This document shows, in pieces, positions 1 to 12,965 of a DNA stretch of 64,000 nt. The translations under genes and the position numbers were made by a program. Location of the stretch: positions 2,286,282 to 2,350,281 of the forward strand of contig JAJEKV010000112.1 of the NCBI GenBank assembly GCA_021234155.1, in the 5' to 3' direction. The notes beneath the pieces were generated by a model. It was not told the DNA's origin. It searched no databases and saw nothing but the letters and a program-made list of their open reading frames with translations. Origin of the DNA: Isoetes taiwanensis (Eukaryota; Streptophyta; Lycopodiopsida; Isoetales; Isoetaceae). Each line of letters starts with the position of its first letter. Within the stretch, counting starts at the first letter, position 1.

Positions 1-47
1 TACCAAATTATAGAACATCCAGATTCTATAGCATGTCAACATCGACA

Positions 48-367
48 TGGCACTAACCCATGGCAACCAATGGCCCTATGAGTTCTGTTATGCAGACGGT
101 ATTTGACGATAGGGATGAGCATGTCCCTTGGTTATTGGAAGAAACATGATATTTATTACCATAGGAAACATCACTTGCATAAGTTGTTTAAGTAAAGACA
201 ATATAATAATGTGCTGATTATATACCCGAGTAATGCTTCAAGCTACTGAGTATATCTATTGGGAAACGTTAAGGCTTGAGACCTTATTTGGCAGACTAAT
301 CCATGTGATCTAATGAGTTATGATGAGCAGGTAACAGAATATGCTCATGCAGGAAATATTTGGCAAT
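48..367 (+). repeat. Dispersed direct repeat, copy 1
   Basis: This ~320-bp stretch recurs at 53939-54258 in the same orientation with only scattered substitutions. Both copies begin TGGCACTAACCCATGG and end near ATTTGGCAAT. I found no coding potential. Part of an interspersed element is the simplest reading. Confidence 0.85.
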
Positions 368-1872
368 AACTTGTACATTATGCCGAACACTAGGCTGCAA
401 ATTATTATGAATTTAATGAATGTGATGTGATGTTCTCTACATTTGAACTATTGAGCAAAGACGTTGTCGGCAGTTCATGGTTGATGTTATGCTAAGTATT
501 TAAGTCTACCATAGAATTCACAATTTATTGTGACCCTAATTGTGGTTGGACAGGGTTAACCAATGTGTACTATATCCGGGCAAAGTGTGACTTCCAACTA
601 GATTGCTTATGTTGGGCCTTAAGTATTCATAATGAAAGATGGTGGTACCCGTGCATTTGGAGTAAATTCCTGACTTTTCTATGTTTTGGTAAGGGGTCTG
701 GTGTAAGAAAGTTTATGCAAAAAAATGCTTAAAACTCTACAGGATATCAGAGGGCATGTTTTGCCATGAATATCACTTGGTTGTTCTTTCGAGTTATGGA
801 CAATTGCTTGGTTGTGATCAAAGGAGTTGATTATGCTTTTAACTTGGTTGCTGATATGGCTGGGATGGGATTTATTCAGTCCAATCACTCTATGATTATG
901 TACAACAATACCATGATCAGTTTTAATATGCTTGAGGCTTGAAGAATCGATGCACCGAAAGACTAGAATCTGCGCTTGATTTGAAAGGTAAAAGGATAGG
1001 GGATGACTCTTATACAACAACATCAGTGGATTCAGCTCTTTTCAGATAATTTTATGCATTTATCTCCTTGATCATATTCATGATAGCATATTATTTCCTT
1101 AAATTTGGAGCGAATTTGTCTTTAAGATACAAATTATTTCCTTTAATTTGACCACCGGTATATCGACCAGGGTATCAATTTCCCATGATATAATTTTGAG
1201 ATTTGAGTTTCATTTTTCCTCCAAATTACAGCTAGTTATGTTGTTTAACTGATTCGGTAATGTTAACCGGACAAGGCCATTAAAGTTTGAGTGGTGTGCT
1301 ATATCGCTAGTGTTACGAGGTTATTGGCTAGTGTTCGTGGATGTGTCAGATAATAAAGTTAATAAGTAAAATGGTTGCTTCTACCTTGACCTTAATACCT
1401 TCACCCATACGTCTACCCCCTTGCATCAAAACATCTTCGTATTTTCCCTATACCAATTCTTTTGCTTTTGGATTTTGAGTTTGGAAGTGTGTGACCTTTT
1501 ATTTCTACCCAAGGGTAAGCCTTTTTCCAATACGACTTTTTCTTTCTTTTCGTCTTTACTTAACTGGTTTACTTTGCTTCTCTCTCTGCCTCTGTTTCAG
1601 CATTCTTGTCCATGTTTGTACATAGTAGTTCTAGAAATGGTGTTTTCCTTCGTTTCACCGAATAGATGGAAAACGAAGTTCTAGAACTACGAAGGTAGTT
1701 AGCAGTTTAGTTATTTTTGTTTTTTCCTTCCCGTTCCCTATTTAGTTCTTGCTCGCCCCTTTCTTTCCCATCAACTTTCGTGCATCTTCCTTTCTTTTTC
1801 TGGTGTTGGACCCCCCCTCTCTCCCACACCCTTTTTCCATTTGTGAACCTTATTTGTATAACTAACATTGTG
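368..1872. other. No recognised gene
   Basis: I see AT-rich sequence with short broken reading frames only. No RNA gene, promoter pair or protein family could be supported. Confidence 0.5.
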
Positions 1873-1976
1873 TTGGAGGCCTTCGTGCTTGGTTGAGGCC
1901 CTCGTGCTTGGTTGAAGGGCTTTATGCCTAGATAGAGGCCCTCGTACCTAGTTGGGGGCCCTCGTGCCTGGATGAG
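1873..1976 (+). repeat. Tandem ~20-bp repeat, five units
   Basis: Five units of about 20 bp are laid head to tail, built on GAGGCCCTCGTGCTTGGTT. The array lies ~250 bp upstream of a LINE-like 3' hairpin motif, so it may belong to the 3' region of a retroelement, as does the hairpin array at 8986-9220. Confidence 0.8.
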
Positions 1977-2225
1977 CCATAGTGGTTTTTGGTTCACTTT
2001 TTTTTGTATGCAGGGAAGCAGTGGTGAGCACAGTTTTCCTACAGTTTGGCAATTTGGACGGGTGTTGGATTCTAGGCACAAGATGAAGATCAATATATTC
2101 AAACATGAGTTCATTTAATGCAACTTCTTTGCTATAATGTATTTTCACCCAACAAGGCTAGTTAGCATGAGGGTATAGATTCTATGTTATGACTCTAGCA
2201 TAGGTTAGTGATTCCATTATTGTCA

Positions 2226-2272
2226 GGATTTTTCCTCGAAAGCCCCAAAGGGCGAGGTTTTTTAAACCGGGC
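2226..2272 (+). mobile_element. LINE-like 3'-end hairpin motif
   Basis: The sequence reads GGATTTTTCCTCGAAAGCCCC, then AAAGGGCGAGGTTTTTTAAA, and can fold on itself. Closely similar motifs occur at 9471-9517, 23203-23252 and, inverted, near 60550-60600. At 23203 it lies inside a clear LINE 3' end, so this copy is read as a retroelement tail. The body upstream is unrecognisable. Confidence 0.5.
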
Positions 2273-4757
2273 CATAATGTTTTCACTAATTTACTATCAA
2301 ATGTATCGGTTTTGGTTATAAGGAGATGCCAGAGCATTCATATAACATTCTTGTTCATGTCTATATGTAGTAGTTCTAAAAATGTTGTTATAGATGATGC
2401 CGCTAACAGCTAAACTCATCGATTCAATCTTATATGTAGGTAAGTTGCTAAGAGTTTTCATTAAAGAAAATCTGCAGACCTAATCTGTCTATCTGAGTCT
2501 GCTTTATCTATTTTCTAAGCTTGCAACCAACCAAGCTCTTGTTTATCATGATTACTCTTCTATATTTGTGGCTCGCTCCTGTGAACTTGCTGCAGCAGAA
2601 TAAAATCACACACAAGCATGTTTTTGCTTGTAACTCAGTCCCCTTGAGACATTTTTTTAGTCGGAGTGTTCTATGATGTTCCTTAAGCAAAGGGAATTTA
2701 AATCTGTTTTCATATTTTAAAACTTCAAATGTTGGATGTTTCCATTCTCATTCATTCTTGTTCCTATTCCAAATTGTAGGTTTAAGTTTCTAAAAAGTTC
2801 ATGTTCCTGGTAACTATGATTTAAATAAAGACATGATGATCTTGAAGATTATTATATATGGCTTGTAGTTAAGATATTTATTAATTCATTGAACCCAAAT
2901 GGTGTTCAATATTGCCTCACCAAAATGTGCTATCGAAAGTTATGTAGCCCCTTCTTCTTCCATGCACCAAAATCATAGCATGCAATGAGTATGCAATGGA
3001 TGAATGTAAGATAAAGATAAGATAAAAATAAAATAAGATAAAATAAGATAAGATAAGATAAGATAAGATGCTCAAGGGTGTATTATATTAATGTAGTAAT
3101 GGATATAATATCTGAAATTTTACCTTTGCTATAGATGATATTACATAGATGCTATTTTTGGTAATGATGTGACAAATACAAATTCTATACATTTTAACAC
3201 ACTCTACATCGTGGATAATCCTCTACATCGTGGACAATAAAAAAAAATCTATCTTATAATGCATACTTTAATATGGCGCCATGTCCATTTGAGAAAGAAC
3301 CAATTGTCTACATCTTGTCAAGCCCCCCATTGCTGAGATTTTTTGAAATCTTTTTTGTTGTGTTGAGATGTATAACTACTTTGACTGATACCCTCCAGGA
3401 TACTATTTTTAAGTGTAATGTTGTCCTACTGTACATGCATGTTGCAACAACATTACGCAGTTAAGATCTAGCATTTGGTATAATTTGTTTCTTTTTTCTT
3501 AACAACCTATGCAAAAGAGATTAAAGCCTTAGAGAGACACATAACAAAATCAGTCATCGCATATGGCATCAAAATATGTAGAACAATGAAGTACCTATCA
3601 AAGTTCTATAAGGCATTTTGAAAACAAGCACGATAATCATATAGTAATCTTTGGCATACTAAGTACAAATCCAATGTTGTTTTGCTCCCGTGGCCAGCAT
3701 AATATTAAAATATTTGCGTGAGCCAAATTTCCAAATGGGCCTTCTCTTGCAACATTGGCATTTGCACAAATGCTGAAAGGGGTTTTTAAGAGGTGGTTCT
3801 ACATTAGGATGTGTGTTTGTTCTAATCAGGGATATTCAGGATGTTTGTTTTGTTTGACAAAGATAAGAGTGCATATTCGTTTTTTGATGATGACATCACT
3901 AAAGTTGACTTTGTTTCTAGTTGCTTACTATCTCAAAGATATTTTTCTTGTCTATTTTTTAGCTAATAATCACACACCTATTCTATTATGATATGATGTA
4001 TTGGCCTACTTTTTAGCCTACCTCTTGCTTTTGTTAGGCACGAAGGGCCCTTTTTTTTTTCAAATATAACAACTAGCATGTAACAACCATTAACATTAAT
4101 TAACATAAACTATTATATCTAAATTTTTTAAATAAAAACCCCCTTGAAACCCCCTTTCGTTTGGGTGCGCACAAATTTAAGGGTCATGTGGATGTAAGAA
4201 AAGAGAAAGCTTAGCTTCTTCCCAAGAGCACTTGTTTACATAATTCAGATTGACGACAGGCACTAATGGCAAACTGCCATCAATGCATATATTTCCAGTA
4301 CTAATGAACTCCTTTTGATAGCTCGTTTCCCCTTTACTTAAGGTCTTTGGGTTGACATTGGGTGGATTGGTCTCAACTACCACGACTGGGGTTGAAGCCA
4401 TTGCTGCAATGGCTGCATAAAGTGCTCTATCTTTTTGCCAAACAATGTGCTATCGCTATCCACTTGGATTTGGTGATGTCTCTCGTGCCCTTGTCTACTG
4501 TTGCTTTCCAATCCACATGCTTGATGCTTTTCCTTATTTCCTCGTGTACTAGACATATGTTCCAGACATGCCTTTCATTTTGTACTTCTTTCATATTCCA
4601 GAATGCGCACAATCTATTTTCCCCAGCTATCATTGGTCGCTACCATCTATTTTTTTCAATAGTTTCTTGTTTTGAATTTGCAGACTATTATCAGTGTATA
4701 CATGCTACCCAAAGATTCCTTCTAGATTTATATTTTTTAGTTATCAACTTTTCATAC
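2273..4757. other. No recognised gene; AT-rich repeats
   Basis: The stretch holds short open frames without recognisable domains. Minus-strand frames at 4177-4633 look mildly coding but are broken and match nothing I know. An (AAGAT)n microsatellite is listed separately. Confidence 0.45.
3010..3070 (+). repeat. (AAGAT)n microsatellite
   Basis: An AAGAT/AAAAT pentanucleotide repeat runs for ~60 bp. Pentanucleotide tracts also terminate LINE copies in this window (for example at 23329), so it may mark an old LINE tail. Confidence 0.8.
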
Positions 4758-4760
4758 AAT

Positions 4761-7700
4761 CGCATCGATCCGAGCCTTCGGATCGCCATTTTGGGCAGGG
4801 ACGAGCCATTATATAAGACCACTCCCCATTCGGGACCGGTTATCGGCGTCTTCTCACAGCAGCACTTCTTCCATTCTCGTTGTTTCAATGGCCCTTCGAC
4901 CAACGGATTTCTTCTCCAGCTTCTCTGCCGGTTTCTTCCTCCACGTCTCGCCACCGACACCTTCCTGGCGAGTTTTTTCATCCTTCTCTAGAAGGTACGC
5001 CTCCTTCCTTTCCTGCTCTTTACGTCAGGGGTTCTCGCCCTTATTCTTGCAGATCTCTTTGTTCTACTGTTCTCTTGGTGCTCACATGGCTTTTCTTTGG
5101 GCATTCACATGTTGAGTCTTGGGCATGGGCTATTCGATGTTTGCAAGACAGCCTACAGTTTAGGTGTGATTATGGTTTCGAGTTATGGATTGGGCGTTTC
5201 ACATTTTGTTATGATCTGATGGTTCGTATTTCTGGGTTTATTGGTTGATCTCTGTCGAGTGGTCTGATCCGTTTTTCCATGGAGTGCTCGGTGTGTTTTC
5301 TGTATGGAGTGCTTTCATGTGTTTGGGGCGGCCAGGGCCTGTGATGCGCGTGGTTTTCCCCTTTTTTCCTGATGTCCCTCATTCTCTTCTTCTGATCTCG
5401 CTTTTGGCCAGTTGCAGCAGGGTTCTTGCTTTCATCTTTCTGGGTTCTTCCTCTCTCATCTTCTGTGGTTCGGTTTCTCCCTCTCATAGTCCATTTGCTG
5501 CTTGAGCCTATCAGCGGATTCCGGCTCCATTCTTGCTGGCTCTTAGTTCTCATCCCATAGTTTTCTGCCCCATATGCTCTGTGTTTCCTCATTCCTGCTG
5601 GGTTGGTTGCTCTTGTGCCCTACTGCACCTTCCGCCATCCCTGTTTTCCTATCCGAGTTCTTAGCTTGTCTTACTGGGCCTCAGCCTGGGCACCCAAAGC
5701 TTCTTCTTCGCTCCTTCTATCTGTTCTTTGCCCTGCCAGTATTTGTTCCTCTCGTTCCGGTTTCAGCTAGCGCAGCCTCTGCCCGTCCATGTTGCCATTG
5801 TCTCCTTCCTCCTTCACGTCGATTCGCTCCCCCCTTGGCAGAATTGGAGTTTTTCGGCACCTAATTGGAGGGTGCGTGCTGTCTTCGGATCAACCACCCA
5901 TTGGCATGCAGCAATGCTGAGGCCGGACTCTCCTTCTTTCTGTTTGCTGTACCAACAAGATCCAACGGCCCCTGCTTTCTCCATGGTAGGTTTCGCTCAT
6001 TTCCCACCACTCTTCTACTGTAATTTCGGCTCCTCCTCTTTGGGCTCTCTAATTTTACCTGCTCTTGGCTGCCATTCATTCTGTTGCATGCTTTTCTCCA
6101 GTTCGCCCTCGGTCTCCCTTCACTCTGCTTGCATGTTTTTTTGTGGCCGTTCGTCCTCTCCTTCTATTCCCTACTGGTTGCTCTTTAAGTCTTCCTACCA
6201 CAGCTCCTTTTCCACAGGGTTTGCCTTTGGACTCCCACCTCATTTCCGTATACCTTTCTTGATCCTTTTTGCAAGTCCCGATGCCGTTCCATTGCCCCTT
6301 TTGCTCCGCCAAGATCTTCCCTGTTGGTTTTTTCTTTTCCTCCCTTTGCACCTCCGGAGATTGCTATGACGACTCACCATCTTTACACATCCCATTTGGA
6401 CGCTTTGCACCTATCTGCTCGCAATGCCTTACAACTTGAATGTGCGGACATTGACTGGCCTCCGGAGTTCTTCCGGGTGCTTCATCTTTATGCGTCTTTT
6501 TCTCCTGTTGTCCATCGGGTGTTTCCTCCACAATTTCTTCCCACTTATCCGGTGATTTCTTTGGGGTTGATAGTGTGATTGTCCCTACCCTTCGGGCGAC
6601 GGTTTTTTGCTCTGTGCCTTGCCTTGGCATCGTCTACATGTTGACGCCCTCTGATGAATAATATGAAATAAAGTGATTGGTTTTGCTTCTGACACGTTTG
6701 GTTCATGTTTCTGAATCATAAACACTAAAATAGCGTGGTTTTGTTGCGGGTTCCTATGTGTTGGCTCCCCTTTTCTCTTTTTATCTTCCCATAAGGGGGT
6801 TGATTTTTATAGAGTTTCCTACGGATCTGTTGTTGCCCCTATAGGGGTCTTGTGACATGATGTTTCACGGTTTTAGACTCAGGCATGTCTCTCTTTTCAT
6901 GTATTACTTTTTTGCATTTTTTGCGTTGTGGTTGACAACGTGGGTTTCTCTATATGTGGCATCATTTTATGAATCGTATTAATTCACATGGTTGTTTTGA
7001 CTTTTTATGTTAGACATCATTCGAATTTGCATTTTTCATATCGCGGAATAAGATGCACCAAACTAGTCGATTATGTTGCCTATGTGATAGCTTCCTTTTT
7101 TAAGATGTGGTTACCCACATGAGGTTTGATTTTTCTTTTTTATATTACTGCATGTGCTTTGGTTTCGATTCCATCCTATTGCCTATGTTATAATTTCCCT
7201 TTGAGATGTTGTTATCCATATGAACAGTTGAATGTTGTCTTTTCCCCATTTTAGGCATACGAGGCATTACAATGGTTTCATTTTCCCTTTTCATGTTATT
7301 GCCGATGTAGTGTTTTCGATTCTGCCGCCTATATAGCTCTTTGTGATTTGTTGTCACCCATATGCCGGGTTGCACTTTATCTTTTTAACGTTTATGCATC
7401 TTACACACTACCTTGGGTTGATTTTCCCTCTTAATCTTATTGCCTATGTATTGGGTTATTCATCATTATTGACCTCTTGGGGGTTTGCATAGATGTGGGC
7501 CTCATCTTATGCATCATATGCATTAACATGGTTCATTTTCTTTTCGTGTTTATGCATCATCTGCAATTGCATAGCTTGATTTCGTTCATACATCTGATGC
7601 CCGACCATAACTAGGATATTGGCTTCTATCATTCGTGTTTAACATTCTCCTTATTATTGTTGATTTCTCCCGCTTATATCGTGGGTTTCTTTGCATTGTC

Positions 7701-8742
7701 CTTATTGTTGTTGTCCTCGTTTGGGCGTGCCTGTATGCCGTCTTGGACTCGTCATCATCGGGGCTTGACTTGCTTTTGTCGGGGCGACCTCTTTTTCCGT
7801 CTCGTGGCTGGCACGCCCTTCTTACCATTGTTTTTGTTCTCTAATGTACTTCCTTTTTTCAGGTCATTGAGCTGATACTGTCCATAGCGAGCACTTCCAA
7901 CTCTCCTCCCTCGAGTTCGCCTTCTCCCCCATGGCTCGCTCGCGCCGCTGGTTCTCGTCGTCAACGCGATGCTTCCCTTTCGCCTGAGCCGGACTCTTTG
8001 GACCCCAGTTCACTTTCTCCCCCCACCTCTCCCGTTTCCGCTTCGTCTATTTTTTCTTTTTGGCCCCCCTCAGCCTTTGCTGCCCCCTTCTCTTCTCTCG
8101 CTGGCGCCGCCGCCCCTTCTTCTCCCACTCAGATGGCTCCTCTTTTCTCTTCTCTGCCGCCCGCATCTTCCGCCTCTGCCATGCTCATTCCTTCTGCTCC
8201 GGTTTCTCCCCATTATACCTAATTATTGCATGAACTTCAGCAGCACTCCAAGCACACTCCAAGCACTCCAGACATCGATGACCCAGCAGTTGTCAGTTCA
8301 GACCCAACTTGAGCACCCTCAACAGGATATTCGAGAACGGGCCGCTCGACCTACCCCTTCTTTTGAGCGTGACTCCATGCGGCATTACTACGAGTTTGCT
8401 TCTGCTATGGACACCCGGTTTAGATGGATTCATGGACGTCTTGCTATGTTGGGGGTCGCCATTCCGGATGATGTGCTGCAGATGGTTGAAGAAGGTAAGC
8501 GTTTGGCGGACCAAGAGATGAAATTTGTCCTTATTGTTGACCAACACGGATACGACGTCGCCTTGGAATTTAGCGAGTCCCCTACTTAGAATTTTTCCTT
8601 GGACGAATCCAAACACCTGCAACAAGCTAAGGCATTCGCCCAAGAGAAGCGCCTATCCCGTGCTCGCCCTTTGGGCTTATAGTTCAGGAAGTTCTCTGGT
8701 AGTCGGCCGGTTTTGTGTCTCTTGCAGGTCCCTTCCCAGAAT
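4761..8742 (+). mobile_element. Long unit of a tandem retroelement-like pair
   Basis: The unit begins CGCATCGATCCGAGCCTTCG, followed by a TATATAAG box, and ends with a motif containing GTTTTGTGTCTCTTGCAGG and CCCTTCCCAGAATC. The same start (8743) and end (9664-9702) delimit a shorter unit directly downstream. The plus strand is strongly pyrimidine-rich, which leaves long spurious open frames on both strands. No reverse transcriptase or integrase is recognisable. It is probably a non-autonomous retroelement derivative; its class cannot be assigned from sequence alone. Confidence 0.5.
7931..8589 (+). pseudogene. Unrecognised ORF remnant in pyrimidine-rich element
   Basis: A serine/proline/alanine-rich stretch (about 7970-8220) is followed in another frame by a more protein-like segment (8230-8589) with polar helices, for example FASAMDTRFRWIHGRLAMLG. 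The second part could be the remnant of a gag-like or structural ORF of the surrounding element. I recognise no family. Low stop density caused by pyrimidine bias makes chance openness a real alternative. Confidence 0.3.
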
Positions 8743-8985
8743 CGCATCGATCCAGCCTTCGGATCGCCATTCTGGGCAGGGACGAGCCATTAGGGATCGG
8801 TTATCAGCGTCTTCTCGCAGCAGCACTTCTTTCATTCTCGTTGCTTCCCTCCCTTCTCGCCCTGCTGGGTGGGGGCGCGCCTCTCTTTTTCATCTATGTT
8901 TTGGTTCATGCACTCTTTGTTGTTGTCTACCTTGAGTGTTGCTATAATAATGTTTTTCTTTTTCGGCATCATGCCGCATTATTCT

Positions 8986-9220
8986 CCACCTGCGGGTGAT
9001 ACTGTTTATTTCCACCTCGAGGGTGACGCATATTTCTTTTCACATGATTGTTCTCCACTCGTTGGGTGACGCTTTTCTCCACCCTATGGGTGATGCTATC
9101 TCCACCTGCGGGTGATGCTGTTTATTTCCACCTTGAGGGTGACGCATATTTCTTTTCATGTGATTGTTCTCCACCCGTTGGGTGACGCTTTTCTCCACCC
9201 TACGGGTGATGCTATCTCCT
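8986..9220 (+). repeat. Tandem array of mini stem-loops
   Basis: About eight mini hairpins of the form CCACC-n-GGGTGA(C/T)GC follow one another, for example CACCCTACGGGTG and CACCCGTTGGGTG. They are arranged as two ~114-bp higher-order units starting near 8986 and 9100. Loops vary while stems are kept, which suggests selection for structure or gene conversion. Confidence 0.8.
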
Positions 9221-9470
9221 TTTTTACTATGTTCTTCTTCATATGTTTTTATCGCTCATATCGTTGGGGGCTTGTTGTTGGGCGGCTTGCCTCGTCACTG
9301 CCATGCATGTTTGATTTTCTCTAACCATTCACGGGTGTTTTTTAAGGTTCTTTGTGTTACTTGCAGGTTTTACGTCGTCTTCTGGGGTCCTGGTATTTTT
9401 GGGCTCGCCATCCACCCATCTCCTTCGGTTCTCCAGGCAACACATTCAAGGTTGTTGGCGACTATTTCTC

Positions 9471-9517
9471 ATTAGGGTTTTCCTTGAAAACCCGAAAGGG
9501 CGGGGTTCTTTATCCCG
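9471..9517 (+). mobile_element. LINE-like 3'-end hairpin motif
   Basis: AGGGTTTTCCTTGAAAACCC followed by GAAAGGGCGGGGTTCTTTAT is a variant of the motif at 2226 and 23203. It lies ~185 bp before the end of the short tandem unit. Confidence 0.5.
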
Positions 9518-9802
9518 ATGAGAAGTTGTCGCTATTACCCTTCTATACTGCTTGTGCACATTTTTTTTTTTTTTCCCGGGGTAGCCCGATATTGTTCCTA
9601 TGGCCGGCTACCCCTCTCTATTCTTCAAACATTGTATACTGCTGCTGTGATAAATGACAAGCCTGCCGGTTTTGTGTCTCTTGCGAGTCCCTTCCCAGAA
9701 TCTAGCAATTTCTATCAAAAGCACAATTTCATTATTTTTGTACAAAACCTGAATTTATGGACCATTTTTTGGAATCATACTTCAATAATAATTTTTCCCA
9801 CA

Positions 9803-12800
9803 CTAAGCAGCATCACCAGCGAGGGCTGCATATGCTTCAGCAACGGGCACTGGAATCTTGATAGTGTTGGGGAGCTTCTTCCTGTTCGATGGAGACCAAG
9901 CAAAGTCGATTGTCTCCAACTCAATGCGATCACTAGCAGTGGTTGGCCTCCATCTTTTCTTCCAACAGTTTACATAATTGGCCGGGTACACCTGGTTCCT
10001 TACGGGGACAGGCTCCCACCAAGTGATCTGTACTGTCTCAAAATTCTCCTTCTTATCATCCATTTGGGGCTCCTTCGTGGCATACCCTACCCATGTGGGA
10101 CACAACACGTCATCAGGATGTGCCATAATGAACATACCTTTTTTCATATCCTTGAATGGATTGAATTCTGGTATGGGTTTATCCTTCAATGGTCCCACGT
10201 ATGGAGGAGCGATGCTTGCAATTGGCTCTGGTACTGCAACCATTTCAGGAAGCTGAACTCCTTCTTGCCTGGTGCATGGCCAAAAGTCCTCATAACTGCC
10301 TTCCGGGCACGAAATCTTCCCTAGCTCCTGTAAAAGACCCATCCAATACTCAATGGTAGCCGTGAATTGTGCGGAATAGTTGGCTGTTTCCGGGGTGCCC
10401 TTCTTGCTTGTGGATATTGCAACCCAATGAAGGATGTGCTTTTGGATGCTGTTTCGCAACTGGCCAAGGTCCTTAACTGTTGCCTTTGGTTTAAGCAGCT
10501 TGGGTGTTCCTACAGGCATCATGGGCTTCCCGTCTTCCCCTTCCTTCCACATTTTTATACCGCATGTAGGCAGCCAATCCAGGAAGCACGGACGGGTTTT
10601 GTAATACATGACAGGCCACTCTCCATTCATTGCAAATTTGAATGTCAGGGGGGTGGTGTGGCCAGTCAATCTATCATCGCCGTCGGGTATGTACCCTTCT
10701 ATAAACCCCTTCCAATCTGGCACTTTATCAACAATGTATGGTACAGGTGCATTTAGATTGCATGTGTGGAACTCATATAATAATTCGGGCATGGTCAGCA
10801 CTTCGGCCTTCTTCAGAGTGGAGGAGAAGTTGCCAAACAAAGCATCAATGTCTTCATGTGTATGTCCATGTATCATGAAACCCAACTCTATCTCCTCGAA
10901 CACACCAAGATATACTAGGTATGAAAGATACGAGAAAACATACCTGTTTTATTTTGACCCGAAGCATTGTCCAGTTGCAGCAACAATGTTCGGGGGAGGG
11001 GCTTGAAAGAAGGTCCTTCTCGTCCAGGCAAGCTTGCAGGGATGTTGCTATTGGTGAGTGCCAATTTCGATTTGAGTGCCGCATTATTACGCAAGGAAGT
11101 CACCCAAGCTGGAGCTGATGTTTCTGGCATTGTAAGATGGCCTCCTGGATACTCATACCCCATCTCGAGCCTTCTCAATATGCTATTCAAAGAACCCACA
11201 TGAAAGTTCGAGTCGTCTGGCCATAGATCCAAAGCAAAGTTTCTATAGCTTCCTCTCCCATGACCATGAGTAAGAGCACCCGTCAATGATGTTTTGAGTT
11301 TATCCAGTCTCCAAAGTGACTTCACCGATTGCTGCAATTTTGGAATCATTGTCTTAGCCTGGTCCATCTTATCATGAATTATACAAACATAGTCTTTGGG
11401 ATGCCTATGGGACAATAATCTCCACGACCAATACTGGGTACGACAGGAGGCTTGCTCCAATCTGTGTGCTCTTCTCTGGTCATGCAATATCCGCCTTTCT
11501 GCCTCATCCTTTGTCTTCAACAGCTTCGTACGAATGACCTCGCATGTATCACATTTAGAGAACGGAAATTTTTTTTGCGATATTGACATCCATAAAGCTC
11601 ATTTTCCAAGTTCTATGAAACTTTGCTGGCGAGACTTTCTTGCATGTCAGTGCCATAACTTCTACATTCACCTCTTCTAGGATGCTTGTTTTTGTAAACA
11701 TTGCAGGCAACTTCATAATGTTTTCCCGGATGCCATCTTCATTCCTCCGACTACAGTGAGGCAAGGATTCGCAATTCTCCCTTACGAACAAGGAGAAAAC
11801 AGCCTCGGATGCTAAGGTGGATGCACGAGGCTTCAAACTACCACAGTTCCCGTGCTCTGCTTTGCGAGCACCCTCGATGTATTGTGCTTTCCATTTCAGA
11901 TAACCTGACTTTGAGATTCCGAGCCCAAGGTACCAGGCTCTCTTACAGACTAGCCTCCCATGCAACACCAAACGTTCCACTCGACGACCTTTCATGTTGT
12001 TCCCAAGCATGTCATACACAAATGTCACCCTGTCGCTAGACTTCATTGCATAGAACTCCTTGCGCATGTCGATGACCTGATTATGTGAGAACTTTGCACA
12101 ACACCTGTGTTTGCAACACAACGTCGTTCGATATTTCAAAACAGCCTCTCTAGAGCTAAGGCGTTCAATCTTCGGCTGTCTCGAGAACCGCCTATGTTGA
12201 CGGGAGTGGAAAGTGTACTTGCGCCTCTCGAAATTTGGATGCTTCTCAATAACAGAGCTGCCTTGACTTGACGGAATATCTGCTTGCTCGGTTGGCTTTG
12301 CAGTCAAGATCTCAGACACCTTTACACCATCCACTGTAACATATTCGTTACTCCACCTTACAAGCATACCTTCTTTTGGTACCTGTAAACAAGCCTGACA
12401 ACGGAAATTCACTTCAGCAGGAATCGGGTAACCCTCAACAATTGTCACTCCAATGCATTTCAATCCTAAGAACTGGTCGCATACTGCATCATCTGGGCCT
12501 GTAAAGGATATGAACCCCTTTCCCACAGGAATGGAGTCGCAAGAGTGCCATATTTCACAGTCCTTCTCCAGTAAAGTGTATCTGTTGTGGGGGATAGGTT
12601 CCATAGTAGATTCCACTCTGTTTTTTGGAGGTGGACCCGACATCCTCTACATTGGATTCACGGACGTCTTCCTCTCTCCAAAGAATGGAGGATCCTTTGG
12701 CTTCTCCTATAGTTTCTGCATCTGGAGTGGGCCATGGGAGGGCGTGACACTCCTCAAAAACCTCTTGAATGCCCACACTGACAGCTCCAGCGGGGATGGT

Positions 12801-12955
12801 TCGACTGAAATGGCACTGGTTAGAGTCTCCAGCGAATCCTTTGGCAATGGGATGACCATCCTTGAAGATGTACACTTCCTGCAGAAGAGAGTTGTCAGAA
12901 AATGGGGCCAGGTTATTGAGAGCAGAACATACTGCAACAGAATCAGCCTCCTGAA
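9803..12955 (-). pseudogene. DUF7869-type transposase-like gene of element B (disrupted)
   Basis: Reading leftward, pieces in successive frames encode one long protein alignable with the genes of elements A and C. It has a cysteine cluster (LCCKHRCC at about 12100), a CxxC near 11540, then HDKMDQAK..P, LQLDNASGQNK and GHTHEDIDALF. These three acidic motifs are typical of DUF7869 proteins and look like a DDE-type (RNase H fold) active site; that role is an inference. The C-terminal part has KGM....PTWVGYA....ITWWEPV and a basic/aromatic tail, stop near 9803. Frame changes occur at about 12640, 11570 (in an A8 run) and 10945. The first coding exon probably lies upstream of an acceptor at ~12955 and may have been displaced by element A. 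Confidence 0.8.
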
Positions 12956-12965
12956 TTGGGGCCTC

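Larger units (their letters stand above)
8743..9702 (+). mobile_element. Short unit of the tandem retroelement-like pair
   Basis: The first ~110 bp repeat the start of the 4761 unit (CGCATCGATCC..CCTTCGGATCG) and the last ~38 bp repeat its end (GTTTTGTGTCTCTTGCGAG). The start lies within an imperfect inverted repeat, CCCAGAAT...ATTCTGGG. Between them are the hairpin array at 8986-9220 and the LINE-like hairpin at 9471-9517. Head-to-tail units with shared ends resemble partial tandem copies of a retroelement. Confidence 0.5.

Noticed and set aside
4880-8600. Many overlapping long open frames on both strands
   Set aside because: They come from strong pyrimidine bias with few stops; they overlap in all frames and have no recognisable domains.
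8739-8860. Hammerhead ribozyme at the shared unit start
   Set aside because: I looked for the CTGATGA..GAAA core and did not find it; only an ordinary inverted repeat is present.
9978-11680. Plus-strand frames over the element B transposase region
   Set aside because: They are antisense shadows of the minus-strand gene, which has the conserved motifs.
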